Counted from the stretch's first letter, positions 23,176 through 36,360 are shown. The stretch: DNA of 64,000 nt from Dillenia suffruticosa (GCA_033439265.1 JAVTVX010000009.1:13543109-13607108); one strand, 5' to 3'. Translations and numbers: made by a program. The notes: a model not told the origin generated them from the letters alone.

Positions 23176-24399
23176 AGGTTTGCTTTATTATAATTATTTT
23201 CAGAATTTTTCGGTATAAAAAATATGGGGTTAAAAAAAATTTTGAGGTTCGGATCATGGATGAGTTTCGTGAATCCGATTATACCATGATGTTACGCATA
23301 TTACATAGATCACAGAAATTTTTTTTTTTTGTAATTTTTGAAACATGTTTTAACCATTAAAATTGAAGCCAAAATTTTCAGCCCTAAGGGTGCCTGGAGC
23401 TAAAAACCTAGAAATGTCCATATAGGGGGATGGTTGATATAAAAAAATGGTATAATTGTGTTCCATATATGATGATCTACATTTTGATATAAATATTGTG
23501 ATTTGCCGTTGCCGGAAACTGGGTTTTCCGGCGACACGGCGGAGGACTAAAATTTTGAATATTTATTTCACCGAGTTTATGGCTCAAATAACCCAAAAAT
23601 CAAGTCTAGGATACTTTTGGAATGTCCAAAATTATTTTTCGGTTGGAATCGTCGTGAAAAACAGGCCAGAAATGGGTTTTTCAGAAATCGGATAGGAAAA
23701 CTCGGTTACAGACCCGTCAGGCGAGAAAGAAAGGATCCAGACCTGCGGGCGTGTGGAAGACACGCGCAGAGAGGCTCGTTAGAGGGGAACACGCGGGCAC
23801 CTGTAACTTATGTGCAAGCAAGGCGCGTGAGGCAGTTGTCGACCCAAATAGATCAGGCCCTGACCGCTCCGACCCGAGAATCGTCACATGGCGGGTCGGA
23901 CTGACCAGTGGACCAACCCAGTCGGGTTAACCCTGAGCCGCTTCCGCGTGTGTAGGTGCGTGACACGCTCGCCGCGAGTAGGTTTGCGTGAGCCGAGCCG
24001 CGCCAAGAGCATGGTAGCGCGTGTGAGGCGCGCCGCACGTCTGGCGCATGAGCTAGGCTCTTGCCGGCGTGTGGAGGCACACGGCAGGGCCAGCAAATGC
24101 GCCGCCAGCTTGTGGTGGAGCGTGGGGACCCCGACGGCACGTCAAACTGTTCGAAATTGATTTTTTTCAATTTTTTAAGGGTCCTATATTTATTTTTATG
24201 ACTTTTTATGGGATTTTGTGCGCCGAATCCAGGTCCGGATGGTGAGATGAGATCCCAGGTTATGGTGTATGGTGTCCATTGACCCATACGCTCACTTTAG
24301 GGTCAATACTCGAATTATTTTGGATTTGATGATTAATAGGGTGTGCGAAATTGTGTGATAATAAACATTATTAGTCACTAATGTCTATTTTTCTGTGTG

Positions 24400-25260
24400 A
24401 TAAAGACTATGGTTGCAACGAAAAGTATCGTACTAGATCTCATGAAAGGAGATAAGCTGAACGGCGACGATTATGAGATTTGGTACCGGAAGGTTCAGTT
24501 CGTCTTCAAGGAACAGGACCTAATGGAGATTCTAAAACACGAGATGTTGGACCCTGGGGAGGGTACTATGCCTTAGGCTAGACGGGACCAAGAGGCGTAT
24601 TGTGCATGGAAAAGGAAGGATGGCCAAGCTAGGGTAATCCTCCTAAGCAGCATGCACGACGACATGATCCTAGTGTACGAGCAATATCCTACTGCGATGT
24701 CGGTATGGGTTGCTTTGAGAGAGCACATTGGCTCCCGGTTAACTCCTAAGCTGAGGATGCTGACCTATAGGTTCATCACCTATAAGAAGAAGCATGATCA
24801 TACTATGAAACAATATCTGATGCATATATCGAGTATGATCGCTTTTCTAAAGAATATGGTGGAGCCAATGTCTAATGAGTTATAGATACTAGGTGTGATC
24901 TAGTCTTTACCTGATTCCTGAGATGTGGTTAAGATCTATCTCATGCACATTGAGAGTATTTGTACTTTCATGGACGTGAGTAAGTATTGTGAGCTCGAGG
25001 AGGAGCGCCAAGAGGTGGCTAGGTCTGTTTCCAGTCAAGCTAATGTAGCAGAGTCGAGTAAGGGCTCCCGAGACTTTAAGCGCAAGTGGCGTAAATTTGA
25101 CCAAAAGGCTAAAAGCCAAAGCAAGAAGAAGCCATCAACAAGATCCAACAACAAAAGGCAGAAATGTGAGAAGAAAGAGCTTGATAAGAGCAAAGTGAAG
25201 TGCTATGTTTGTAGCAAAATTGAGCATTTCGCTCGCGAGTGTGGCGAGCGGAAGGTAAGT
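24400..25260 (+). pseudogene. Copia gag fossil (UBN2 type) of element A
   Basis: Contains LNGDDYEIWYRKVQF-like start blocks near 24455, MHDDMILVYEQYPTAMSVW (24652 on), RMLTYRFITYKKKHDHT, and a CCHC knuckle near 25201-25242 (CYVCSKIEHFARECG). Broken. Confidence 0.88.
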
Positions 25261-25309
25261 CTTTCTTCCGTACATGGTTTGAGTTATATTTCATCCACTG
25301 TGATGCTCA

Positions 25310-26700
25310 CTGACTCCTCTCCTTTTTGGATTGTAGACTCAGGAACCACCGATCATGTAGCTCACGACAAAAGTGCGTATGTGGAGTTCCGCCGAATGAG
25401 TCCCCATGCAAGGAGACTATATATAGGGAATGGAGCATTTGTAGCCGTAAAGGGGATTGGTATATGCAAGCTAAAGCTGTGACATAATCAAGTCCTGTAT
25501 TTACTTGATGTATTGTATGCTCCCGAGATTCGGCGGAATCTCATATCTGTTCTTTGTTTGGATCGCTTAGAATATTCTGTTAATTTTCGAAACTCGAGTG
25601 TTTCTATTTTATACGATAATACTCTTTTATGTACTGGTTTAGTCCATGATGGACTTTATGTGTTGGACATGATTTCCTGTTATAGTAATTCTGATTTATC
25701 TTCTATTGCCTATACATCTGATAGCGTAGTTGATGATGTTTCTGTTTGGCATAGTAGACTTGGCCATATAGGGCAAGAGAGGATGAACCGGTTGGCAATG
25801 AATGGCCTGTTGGGCCTCCTAACTCGGGTCGAGTTGTCTCTATGTGAGTTTTTCCTAATCGGCAAAGCGACGAGGAAACCATTTGGAAAGGCAATGAGAG
25901 CTGGGACTCCATTGCAACTGATTCACTCCGATATTTGTGGGCCTATGAATGTGAGAGCCCGAAACGGAGCCACGGATTTCATTATGTTTATAGACGATTA
26001 CACGCGTTTTGATTACATCTATCTGATCTCACACAAGTCTGAGGCATTAGATTACTTCAGGAGGTTTATCAGCGAGGTGGAAAATCAGTTAGAATTGAAG
26101 TTAAGACTCTTAGAACTGATCGAGGGCGTGAGTATTTGTCTGAGTAATTTAAAAAGCTCTATTTCGAGAAAGACATTACGAGACAGTTGACTATTTATAC
26201 TACTCCCCAACAGAACGGAGTAGCCGAGAGAAGGAACATGACTCTATTGGAGATGGTGAGATTGATAATGCTGCAGGCCAATTTGGCCATCTCCCACTAG
26301 GGAGATACATTGTTGACTACTACCTACGTTCTTAACCATATTCCAACTAAGTCCATAGTCAGTACCCCATACGAGCTTTGCACAGGGGGCAGCCTGACCG
26401 TAGCTATTTGAGGTCATGGGGTTGTGCCACATACGTTCACGATTTCTTGCACCCACATGGTAAGTTAGACCCGCGAGAAAAGAAGTGTATCTTTATAAGA
26501 TACTCTGAACATTTCAAGGGACATGTGTTCCTGGGTAAACGTACGGATGGCACGGTCTCTGAGATCGAATCTCGTGATACTACGTTTCTAGAAATGATTT
26601 CCCTAAGAGAGGTGAAATCAATTAGGACTTTACATTTTATGAGATGGGTGAGTCTAACGGCCCAATTGAGCCCAACGGTGGGATTCAAGAACCTGTAACG
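25310..26700 (+). pseudogene. Copia protease and integrase fossil of element A
   Basis: Protease block FWIVDSGTTDHVAHD near 25324-25370. Integrase zinc-binding part WHSRLGHIGQERMNRL near 25747, core block HSDICGPMN near 25921 and FIDDYTRF near 25988, then the integrase C-terminal part to about 26700. Broken. Confidence 0.92.
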
Positions 26701-26879
26701 GATCTTGGTCCTAGTGGGAGTGGTCCATCTCGAGATGAGGAGACTCCTTCTCCTCGTAGGAGTAATCGGGGAAACGTACCCCGATGTCGTTTTCCGATTG
26801 AGGATTAAATCCTCATTGTGACTCCCGAGGGATAAAAGGAGCCTCGGACTTTTCAGAAGGATCTCGAAAGTCCTGTGAG

Positions 26880-28402
26880 GGACCAATGATTAAAGGTCAT
26901 GCATGAGGAGATGGAATCTATGAAAGTCAACAGGGACTGAAACCTAATTGACCTACCTGAGGGTAGAAAGGCCATTAGGAACAAATGGTTTGTCAAAATC
27001 AAAAGAAAGGTCGATAGATCAATAGAGAGATACAAGATCCGTCTAGTAGCCAAGGGTTACACACAGACAAAGGGTATTGACTATGAGGAGACTTTCTCCC
27101 CAGTAGTCAAGTTTACATCGATCCGTCTACTTTTGGTGATTGTCACAAGCATGGATTTAATGTCACATCAGATGGATGTAAAGACCGATTTCCTTAACGG
27201 AAACTTGGATGAGGAGATTACATAGAGCAGCCCTCCGGGTTCATTTTAATAGGTCATGAGGATAAGGTCTGTCGACTTCGGAAATCGATATATGACCTAA
27301 AGCAGTCATCTAGGCAGTGGTACCTAAGATTTCACGATGAGATGATATTTTATGATTTTACAATGATCGAAGAGGATCATTATATTTATCTGATACGGTC
27401 TGATAACTCTTTCGTGATCCTATCACTATATGTGGATGATATCATGTTGGCTAGGAACAATATTGGATATTTGATGACAATTAAGGCATGGTTGTTATCG
27501 AGATTCGACATGAAAGATATGGATGAAGCTAAGTTCATCCTTTTAGTTAAGATCCAAAAAGATTGCTTGAGACGAATGTTGGCTCTTTCACAAGAGACCT
27601 ACATTAGGAAGATTTTCGAGCACTTGGGATGAATGATTGTTATCTCATAGATACTCCAATCGCCAAGTGTGATGGCCTGAGTCTTGAAATGTACCCAAAA
27701 ACTCAAGTAGAAATAAGGGAAATGAGAAAAATCCCTTATTCCAACGCAGTGGGAAATTTGATGTACGCGATATTGTGTACATGACCAGACATATGTTATG
27801 CAGTCGATCTGTTAAGTAGATATCAATCAAATCCTATAAGGGGTCACTGGAGAGCAGTGAAAAGAATTTTGAGATATTTTAAGGGAACCGCAAGCTTTTC
27901 CTTGTGTTACGGAGGAGGAGATTTGCGTCTTGTGGGATATTCAGATACCGATTAGGGCGGTGATCTGGATAAGCGCAAATCGACATCAGGTTTTGCCTTC
28001 TTGCTCAATGGTGGTGTCATTTCTTGGAACAACAAAAAGTAAACATGTGTAGCTCTATCTACGATAGAGGCTTAATTCGTAGCTTGTTCATTCGCAGTTC
28101 AAGAGAGTGTTTGGTTCCGAAAACTATTAGATGACTTAGGGGTTGTGGTTAATAGTGGGAGACCAGTGATAATTTACTGTGATAATCAGGCCGTTATCGC
28201 CTATACTCGAGATCCTAAGTATCATAATAGAACCAAATACATTGACACCAGATATAATTTCATAAGAGATATCATCAAAAAGGGTGAAGTGACCGTCAAG
28301 TACATTTTGACATACAGTATGGTGGCTGATCCCTTCACAAAACCCATTGCTAGAGACTCATTTGTGGCATATAGAGAGTCATTAGATTTGTTTATGTTTT
28401 GA
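26880..28402 (+). pseudogene. Copia reverse transcriptase and RNase H fossil of element A
   Basis: RT blocks [20 protein letters not shown] near 27042, [17 protein letters not shown] near 27170, and YVDDIMLARNN near 27430. RNase H blocks follow, including YCDNQAVIAYTRDPKYHNRT (28170 on) and VADPFTKPIARDSF near the end. Broken. Confidence 0.94.
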
Positions 28403-29551
28403 TATTTCTCATATTGTACCGAATTGACGATATAATACTTATTACTTTTATATATATGATTCTGTGCATTATTTAGTCACACTTGAGTATTTATTTTTCC
28501 TTAAATAATGCACATGTCTTATATCATATATATTTTGATGTGATAAAAGATATGTCAGACATGCGAGATTAACTTTCTCACACGAGTGATTACTTCCAAC
28601 TTAAAGTGAGCGGAGATGAGACGGTTTCTAGTTATAAGAGGCATTGAGAGTGACCCTACTAGAACACAAGTCGCCATGATATGTGTTCAAGATGAGATCA
28701 TCTGGGATATGACCAACATGGAAATATCCACATCCATGTTGCCTGTGAGTAGTCAGATCTGAGATCTCGGATATCACCTGCGATAGTGATATTGTATCTG
28801 AGACACTCTCTCTGAGATCTCTAGGTAAAGTCTTATGTGTAGACTGAGTTTCGTATCTACATAGTATTAAAGAAATCTGACATATGCCTTTTTTAGAAAT
28901 GAGATATTAACACTGTGACATGCGTTTCATACCGCGTGTAATGTGACGACTATGTGATAGTGAAAACTTTTATTTAAGACAATAGTATGACTATAATCTC
29001 TGTTTCCACTATGTGAGACCCGAGATTAGGATCTCTTGTACCCTTATTACTTTCGACTGTTTCTAGTAGTTTTGGTTCAATATTGCTACTTTAGTTTGTT
29101 TACCTGTGGTCTGAAAGATAAATTGAACTTTAAGGGATAGGTCTAGGAAAATAGCTGAAATGAAAGTGATAGATTCGAGTTTGGGAAAAGGAAGATTACT
29201 AGGCATTGCATCTTCATGTGGTATTACCGACCGATCTGTTATGTTTATCCATGTTAGGATTTAACATAATAGTGAATACACAGTCGAGCATTGATTGGGG
29301 ATCACTTTCGATGAGGAAAGTGGCTCGATAGATGTAATTGCATTGAATTTGGGGTACAGCGAGTTCTTTTTTATACTAACGATAACTTCTCGATCATTCT
29401 AACAAGTGTATCGAGAAGTTTTTGCTTGCAGTTGTACTCGCTAGTCGCACGATATTCAATCCTGTATGAAAGTTTAGTAGGGTGATGTAGTAGGTCACAT
29501 GAATTGTGATCTCGTGACGGATGTAAAATGCCTTCGTGTACAAGTAGGAGA
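28403..29551 (+). other. Non-coding 3' region of copia A, ending in a purine tract
   Basis: No coding motif is seen. Similar sequence, inverted, follows the 3' LTR of element B (37130-38280), so this tail is a shared family trait. AAGTAGGAGA directly before the 3' LTR is the likely polypurine tract; B has AAGTGAGAGA at the same place. Confidence 0.75.
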
Positions 29552-30051
29552 TGTTAGTTGATGATGTGCCCACGTGGGGCATTCAAATAAAAAAAAGTAA
29601 AATTTGAATTTTTTACTTGGGGATAATGGGTAGTTAAACCCTATTATCCCAATCCCACACAACTCTCCTAGTTTCTCTCCAAGGCTGACTACATGAATGT
29701 GTGCTTCTTCTTCTTCAATGGTTGTTTTTGAGAGAAATACAAAAAGTAGATCATTTAGCAAAAGTACACAATTTTTCTTTGAGAGGAAAAACACCATTTT
29801 GAGGGTTTACAAAATTCTGAGAAGAGAATTTTTGTGTCACCAGACTGAGGGTTGAGACGTCGTGATTGTATGGTGATAGTCTATGTAACATGGTTATCAT
29901 CCCGACTACAAAATGTGCAAAGAAAGCTTCACGGTTCCCAAAATTACTACATTTATTCACCGAGATACGCCCTGTATTTTGTTGTATTTTATTATTCTAA
30001 AAAATTCCATTGTACTTCTATTGCATATATGTGCATTAGAATATTCCAACA
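29552..30051 (+). repeat. 3' LTR of copia A
   Basis: Begins TGTTAGTTGATGATG and ends ATTCCAACA. Followed by the GAGCA target duplication at 30052-30056. Confidence 0.95.
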
Positions 30052-30056
30052 GAGCA

Positions 30057-30443
30057 TGAGAACGCAACATAAAATCAACAAAATAAAAACCTGAGAGAGA
30101 GGGAGAGAGAGAGAGGGGGGAGAGACCCTTTGCACTTGAGAATGATTAAACCAATACATCAAGATAGACCCTTTGCACCTGTGGATAAATCCTACTCTTG
30201 AATACCAAGACTACAACATTTGCCCTTTTATTGTAGGCTAACAAATACTTGGTGGATTGGACCACTGGTGCTGATACAGAGCTTGCACCTTGAAGCGGAT
30301 ATAGATCAAATTAATAAAAAATGGTGCAGTGAACAACAAGAGACGTCTAATGAGAATTAAACAATCGTAGAAAGGTATGACCGGGATATAATGTAAGAGC
30401 ACAATAGCTTCAGTGAGATCCTCCCTGGTAATGCTCAAAGATC
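30057..30443 (-). other. Downstream flank of the MTHFR pseudogene
   Basis: Lies between the GAGCA duplication of copia A and the MTHFR stop codon. It includes a short GA run (30094-30120) and otherwise no recognisable feature; it probably holds the former 3' untranslated region. Confidence 0.55.
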
Positions 30444-30518
30444 TTAGAAAATTGCAAACAAGTCACCATGGACATAGTTATTATCTACCAAACAGACCAA
30501 GAAGTAGCTGCCGTGCAC
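30444..30518 (-). pseudogene. MTHFR: MTHFR exon 10 (last exon)
   Basis: Minus-strand translation gives SYFLVCLVDNNYVHGDLFAIF and a stop (TAA at 30446-30444), matching the conserved end of plant MTHFR (SYFLVSLVDNDY...GDLFAVF). The acceptor is GTGTGTGACAG. Confidence 0.9.
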
Positions 30519-30666
30519 CTGTCACACACATAGACTAAGAAAATAGTCACAAAAGGGGTAAGCAAATAAGTTAAAAGGGAGAAAGAAGCGGCACTAGTAT
30601 AGCAGCATAGATACCAAAAAATTTGCAAAATGAACAGGAAATATTGTTTAAAAAAAGGATATGTAC

Positions 30667-30878
30667 CTCTTCAAGCAACTTCCTCGATGGTACAACGAAG
30701 CCCATCCCCTTGTCCAGATTTCAAATGCTTCATCCTTCCGTATCACCAAATTAGTAGAATCTACTAATGTTGGTTGGACTATCACCTTTGCTGGGAATAC
30801 TCCCCATGTGACTGCATTTACCTGAGGTTGGCCAACAATTGATATCCAATTACCTACTTTGTTAACAGCCATGTAAGT
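30667..30878 (-). pseudogene. MTHFR: MTHFR exon 9, 3' part (cut by copia B)
   Basis: Reads [30 protein letters not shown], and [15 protein letters not shown], all near-identical to plant MTHFR. About 10-11 bases are missing after WASLY, shifting the frame before the conserved SRKLLEE; the donor is GTACAT. The right edge is the TAAGT target duplication of copia B; the 5' part of the exon lies at 43669-43782. Confidence 0.95.
30874..30878. repeat. Target duplication TAAGT (left) of copia B
   Basis: TAAGT flanks element B here and at 43669-43673. It is MTHFR exon sequence (ACTTA on the coding strand, within the codons for Thr-Tyr). Confidence 0.95.
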
Positions 30879-31312
30879 TGTTGGAATTTTAGGATTCTCA
30901 TGCGCAGCGGAAGCATACAATAATTTTTAAAAAAATGAAATGGATCGGGTATAAGATAGCTCAATACGTAGAATTTTCAAGGTTCACCGAACGGCATGTC
31001 CCTTGATTGGATCTCGCGGCCGGAATAATGATCACGAGGTTAATCGAATCACCATCACAGTGTCACAATGTCCAACCATCAGTCCAGTGATCTTAACACT
31101 GGAAGAAATTTTCCGACGCGAAAATTTTTATTTCTCTCATTTTTACTCTCTCTAGAGATGTGTGTCACAACAAACCCTAGCCCCCTTCTCTCTCCATGGA
31201 AGGAGAAGAGATAGCATCTCACTTAGGGCACACTTAGATTAATTAAGGAGATATAATTAGGGTTGGTTAATTGGTGGTTAATGCGATAATGGGAGTTACC
31301 CCATCATCCCAT
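30879..31312 (-). repeat. 3' LTR of copia B, first part
   Basis: Starts TGTTGGAATTTTAGG on the plus strand and matches 43190-43624. Interrupted by the CACTA element and completed at 37088-37126. Confidence 0.95.
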
Positions 31313-31799
31313 CACTACAAAATTAAAACATTATGTCGACGATAACTTTTAGAATCGGTGACTTTTAGTCACGATTTTTATGGTTTATAGAGACATTTAT
31401 GACGAAACCATAAAAAAATATAGACCTTTCATAACCGACTAAAATATCCGTGAAGAAAAATTTAGTAATTATCGGTAAAACTACCACAATTGTTGTAAAA
31501 CAATATTCAATTGTGATGGTTACAAATTATGGTTAGTAAATGTAAAAGTTTTTTTGGTACAGTTTAAAAATAATCTCAAAATAAATCTTTTTTATCGTCT
31601 ATTTAATGATACCGTCTTTATAGGTCCATAGATTTTAGATGTATAGTAATACACAAATTCTACTAGTTTTTAAAACTATATTCAATTTTCACAATTAGAA
31701 CAAACTATTTGTATAAATTCTATTTATACTAACATATATATTGTAACGTCTATATAAAAATTGTTATTATTTTTGTATCATATTTAAAAATAGTTTAGG

Positions 31800-32060
31800 T
31801 GATAAGTTGTGATAAATTTATGATAGTGATAATTTAATAAGTAAGTGATAAAGATAGATAAATAGGTGATAAGCAGGCAAGTAAGTTTATATAATGATAA
31901 GTTTGTGATATATAATTGTGATAAGTAGATGGTAAGTAATGGTAAGTGATAGTGATAGTAAGTGATAGTGATGGTAAGTGATGGTAAATGATGGTAAGTG
32001 ATGGTAAATAATGGTAAGTAATGGTAAGTGATGATAAGTGATAGTGATGGTAAGTAATGG
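31800..32060 (+). repeat. Left subterminal GGTAAGTGAT motif array of CACTA 1
   Basis: Repeats of GGTAAGTGAT / GGTAAATGAT / GTGATAGTGAT run almost without break from about 31920 to 32060. Such arrays near CACTA ends are the usual binding sites of the element's own DNA-binding protein; that role here is inference. Open frames through it encode only repeats of Tyr/His/Leu/Pro. Confidence 0.8.
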
Positions 32061-32111
32061 TAAATAAAGAAGACAAATGTATGCTATATAGTGTATGTAG
32101 TGATTAGATGC

Positions 32112-32201
32112 AATGCAAAGGCGGTTGTGGCATAATGGTTTATGGTTGCAAAATTCATGCTTCACACGTGAGTTCAAATCTGGTTATCTATAACTTTTTT
32201 T
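32112..32201 (+). repeat. tRNA-derived SINE-like insert with Pol III boxes
   Basis: TGGCATAATGG (32128-32138) fits the internal A box and AGTTCAAATCT (32171-32181) the B box, at tRNA-like spacing, followed by a T7 run at 32195-32201. The arms do not fold into a full tRNA cloverleaf, so it is a SINE head or decayed tRNA rather than a working tRNA gene. Confidence 0.5.
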
Positions 32202-32639
32202 AGCTTTTTCCTTGAATCTTTCCCATTTGCATGAATGCGCCGGCAATCGCGCAAAGGCGAGACCCATATGGATTTTTGCAATTTCATTCTTTTTTTTTTG
32301 ATTCTCCATATGGTTTTTTTTTGCAAATTTTTTTTATGTTCTAAACAATGGTTTTTTTTGCAATTTTTTTTCTTTGCATTTTGCATGAATGCCTATTTTT
32401 CATTAATATTTTCCATTTTGCAAATCATGATTATTAATATTAATCTAAATTGTAATATATTAATAATTTAAAAAATTTATATATTTAATTACAAATATTT
32501 ATCAAAATATATAATATTAATAAAGATAAAAAAAAAAAGAAAATAGTGTCAAAGGTAGAAGGAAAAAAAAAAGAAAATATGTGGTATCTGAATAGTTGTG
32601 GAATAGTAGTGTGATATGTTGAGGTCGAATCCATCCTAA

Positions 32640-33270
32640 TTCATTTTTTGTATTATTTTGATTTTGCTCTTTTCATGAACATTGTACGGTTGAAACCATG
32701 GGATGCCCGGTTACAACCGCATTTTTTAATTTTTTTTTTGCATTTTTGTTTGCAATTTTTTTTTTGTATTTTTTTCTTCTCTAAACATTATACAAGGGTT
32801 TTTAAATTTCATTTTGGTATCCAAAAATTCATTACATCATTTTGTTTTTTGCATGAGCTTTTCGCGGTTGAAACTGTGGGGCGCACGGTTTCAACCGCGT
32901 TTTTTGCATTTTTTTTTTGCAATTTTTTTTATATTTTTTTCTTATCTAGATATTGTACAAACATTTTTAGATTTCATTTTGATGCCCAAAAATTCATTGC
33001 TTTGCATGAATTTTTGCATTTTGCATGAAATATGAATTTTTGCATCAAATGCTCGGTTGCAACCTCCGTGCCCACAGTTTCAACTGCGTTTTTTTTTTTT
33101 TTTTTGCATTTTTTGTATTTTTTTTATTTTATGCCTTTTTTCCTCTCTAAACAACTCTTGATTATACAAGAGTTTTTAGATTTCTTCTTTTGGTGCCATG
33201 CATGATTTTTTACATTTTGCATGAAACATGAATTTTTGTTTTGCAATTTTTTTTGAAATTTTTTTCTTGT
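32640..33270. repeat. Three ~180-bp tandem repeats with hairpins inside CACTA 1
   Basis: A T-rich unit with GCATTTTGCATGAA and a GC-containing hairpin recurs at 32686, 32864 and 33052. The middle unit has a perfect stem, CGCGGTTGAAAC and GTTTCAACCGCG (32863-32899); the outer units carry imperfect versions. Confidence 0.8.
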
Positions 33271-33299
33271 AATTTTTTTTTTCATTTTTATTTGTGAAA

Positions 33300-36200
33300 A
33301 AATCTCAAATTGTTTGTTTGGTTCTACTACTTGCTTTTTCTAGAGTTGTGTGACTAAAAAATGGATGACTTGTATGGGCTCTCCTATTCAAACTTAACTT
33401 TCTGCCCCAAGAACTTAATTTGAAGTTTTCTTCGGAACAACCAGCAATTAAACTTTAGTTGCGTACCCGAGGTGTCCGCGTACGCCAAAATAAGAGAAAT
33501 ATATTGGTGGAGCACACCAAAATAGAAAAAATATATTGGCATAATCGTTAAATTTATTTATATTTATGTTAGGGAAATCAAATCAGTTTACCATAATATA
33601 AATATAAAATTCATTGTCTCATTACAATATGGTTACAAGATGATGTCGTGGTTTTGGCAAAATTAATCAAACCATTTTACCATTGAAAATGTGCTACCTT
33701 TCACAAAATTGACGTAAAAAGTTTAGATTAATTTAAATTATTTTATATTAGCAGATGAATGAACCAAGAGGTAATAAACTTAAACACGTGTCATAACAAT
33801 AAGTGTATTTTTTTAATATTGGTTATTTAAATAATTATCTAATTAGATTAATATATCTATCCAATATATCTATCAAGAGTAATGTTAATAATGTTGTACA
33901 GAATAATGTTAATAATGTTGCTAGTGTAACATAAATTTTATTTCGACCCCTAACAATATTAATTTTGTCTCGGCGCCTAAATATCAACAATAGTAATTGA
34001 GCAAGCAATGATTGTGTTATACAACTAATGCACAAGAGAAGAGAAGGATGTTATTAGTTGGTAGTGTTGTAAAACTTGATATTATTCTCTTAAATATTAT
34101 TGTTAGTGGAGTTTATTGTCTAATTTTGTATATGATATTATTATCTTACAAATTCTTACAACTTTTGAGTTGTCTCAAGTGAAAACTTTAAAGTATTTTT
34201 TTATGGATTAAAATCCTAAGTTTTTTATTTTAGCGTAGAAAATGTAATTTTGTTAACACATTATCCAATCATTCTATATTTTTTTATTTTTACCTCTATT
34301 TTATTTAGTGTATCCTGGTATAATGCATAATAATAACTGGTAACAAATAGTAACATCCGGTAACAAGTGATAGTGTATCATGGTATAATACATGGTAATA
34401 AGTGGTAACAAATAATAACAACCGCTAACAAGTGATAGTATATTATGGTATAATGCATGGTAACAAGTGGTCATAAATAATAACAGCAGGTAACAAATGA
34501 TATTCTTATAACAAGTGATACAATTAATATAAGTGCAGTAACAATATAATAACAATATAGTAACAATATTAATAGCAATGAAAATATAAAGAAAATCAAA
34601 TACAAAAATTACAAAATAAAATTCATGATATAATAATAAAAGAAAGGTAAAGCAAGATAAAATTAAATTCACAAAAGATAAAGATGCACTATACACCAGT
34701 GGGGATAAGTAAATTCATGGAAAGAGTAATGAAAATTTATATGGATTTAATGTATCCAATTATATGATAATTTTTTAACCACGATATGTTTGACATGTAT
34801 TATTTATTCACAGATTTACATAATCATTTACAAATTTACACGATCGTAGATAAACCAACTTTTCATGCATTTAATGTCAATGAAGATAAAATTTATGAAT
34901 TATTTTAGAATGCCAAAAAACTAATATATCCAAATTGAAATGCACTATACTAATTTTAAATAATGTTACATGTGAAATATTAGTGGTTGAGATATAGTTG
35001 GAGTAAGTGGTATGCGTGCGTGTGTGTGTGTATGGAAATTATATGGAGTGTGTATTATTCATTGTAGATTATGTTTTGTAATTATAAATTGTGATCGAAT
35101 TTAAGATTCAATTTCTACCGATACAATAGATGCAAAATTTAGTATTTTTCATTAATTATACCAATATAATTACTTATATCATTACATATAATTATATTAT
35201 ATTGTCATATTTTCAAATTATACTCAACAAATTTTCAAAACCATAACACTATATTATATAAATTATTAATTTCATATCATTGTATTATTTAAATTAATAA
35301 TAGTAATAAGTTTATTATTATCGAATATAGAATATATATTATTTTTTGTTAATAAAATAGATATAATATTAATTAAATGTAATAATTAGTTAGTAAGTAG
35401 TTTGTTAATAAGTAGTAAAAATTATAAATGATATTTTCAAAACATAAGTGAGAAATTAAGAAACGCGGTAATTAAAAAGGAGGTGGGAGAAAAAACGCAG
35501 TAATGAAAAAAGAGTCGAGAAAAAAAGTACGAATGCAGAGTTTTAAAAATTTGTTTGTAAAAATTCTATATTATAAATCATACGTGGGTAAAAGTTTCAC
35601 AATCAAAGTTTCTCTATTCTTCACTTAAAATCTCTTTTCCCTTAACCCATTTAAACTTTTCACTCATATTTTATAAAGTTTTATCAAAAATTAATCACGT
35701 TAGGTATTTGAAAGATTTGACAAACGACGGATGAGTATTGTACGAAGAATCACAACTATTCCAAAAAAAAATAAGTTTAGTCGAACAAATTCAATCATCC
35801 AAAATGTTATTCAGGTTTTAAAAGTAAATATATTATTTTAATTTTAATTTGAAATTTAATATTAAAATACCATTTTTAATTTTTTATTTTGAACAATTGT
35901 GAAAAAATATAAATATCAATACTATCAATATATTTTGAATTTATAGAAAGGAAACGCTATTTTCTCATTTCTCTGGTTTTCTCTCTACTCACTTCTCTGG
36001 TAATATTTTCATTTACATTCATTATTTATTATTTATAATAATTTCATTATTTTACTATTGGTTTTTAATAAATAGATTGACAGAAAAGTTGTGAATAAAA
36101 ATGCCTTCAAAAACTGTGATTGTGGATAAAGATGTTTTTAAAAACTGTAACGAACATTTTTTGTTTGGAATATCTCAAAAGACATGTAATTATAAAACAT

Positions 36201-36360
36201 GTAATCTTTTCTCTATTTTTTTTATCTTACATGTATCAATCATTTTAATTTCTATCAATTACAATTTTTATTATATTTATATTATTTTTATAATTTTTTT
36301 ATTTTTCAGTCTTTTAATTAACCTATCATCTTTAAAAAAAACCGTCACTATTGATATTAT
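33300..36360. other. AT-rich interior of CACTA 1
   Basis: About 3 kb with no recognisable gene. A GGTAACAAGTGATAGT-type repeat group lies at 34310-34540. A short open frame at 36101-36367 has no motif that I recognise. Confidence 0.6.

Larger units (their letters stand above)
22660..30051 (+). mobile_element. Ty1/copia retrotransposon A, fossil with both LTRs
   Basis: A full-length copia copy of 7,392 bp: 5' LTR 22660-23161, priming site, GC-rich leader (about 23200-24400), gag, protease, integrase, RT, RNase H, a 1.1-kb non-coding tail and 3' LTR 29552-30051, with exact GAGCA duplications at both sides. The LTRs differ at roughly 38 of 500 sites by eye, mostly transitions. At a commonly assumed plant rate of 1.3e-8 per site per year this is about 3 million years. 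The coding part is broken, with more than ten breaks. It landed about 400 bp beyond the stop codon of the MTHFR pseudogene. Closest relative in the window is element B. Confidence 0.96.

Noticed and set aside
23617-24287. Arg/Ala-rich open frames on both strands
   Set aside because: GC-rich non-coding leader of copia A, the counterpart of the leader in B.
31834-32177. Minus-strand Tyr/His/Leu/Pro repeat proteins
   Set aside because: Direct translation of the GGTAAGTGAT motif array of CACTA 1.
32118-32190. Functional tRNA gene
   Set aside because: A and B boxes are present but the acceptor, D and anticodon arms do not pair, so only a SINE-like remnant is claimed.
32594-32640. Second SINE (GGTCGAATCC B-box-like)
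   Set aside because: The A-box-like sequence is too close to it for a Pol III promoter.
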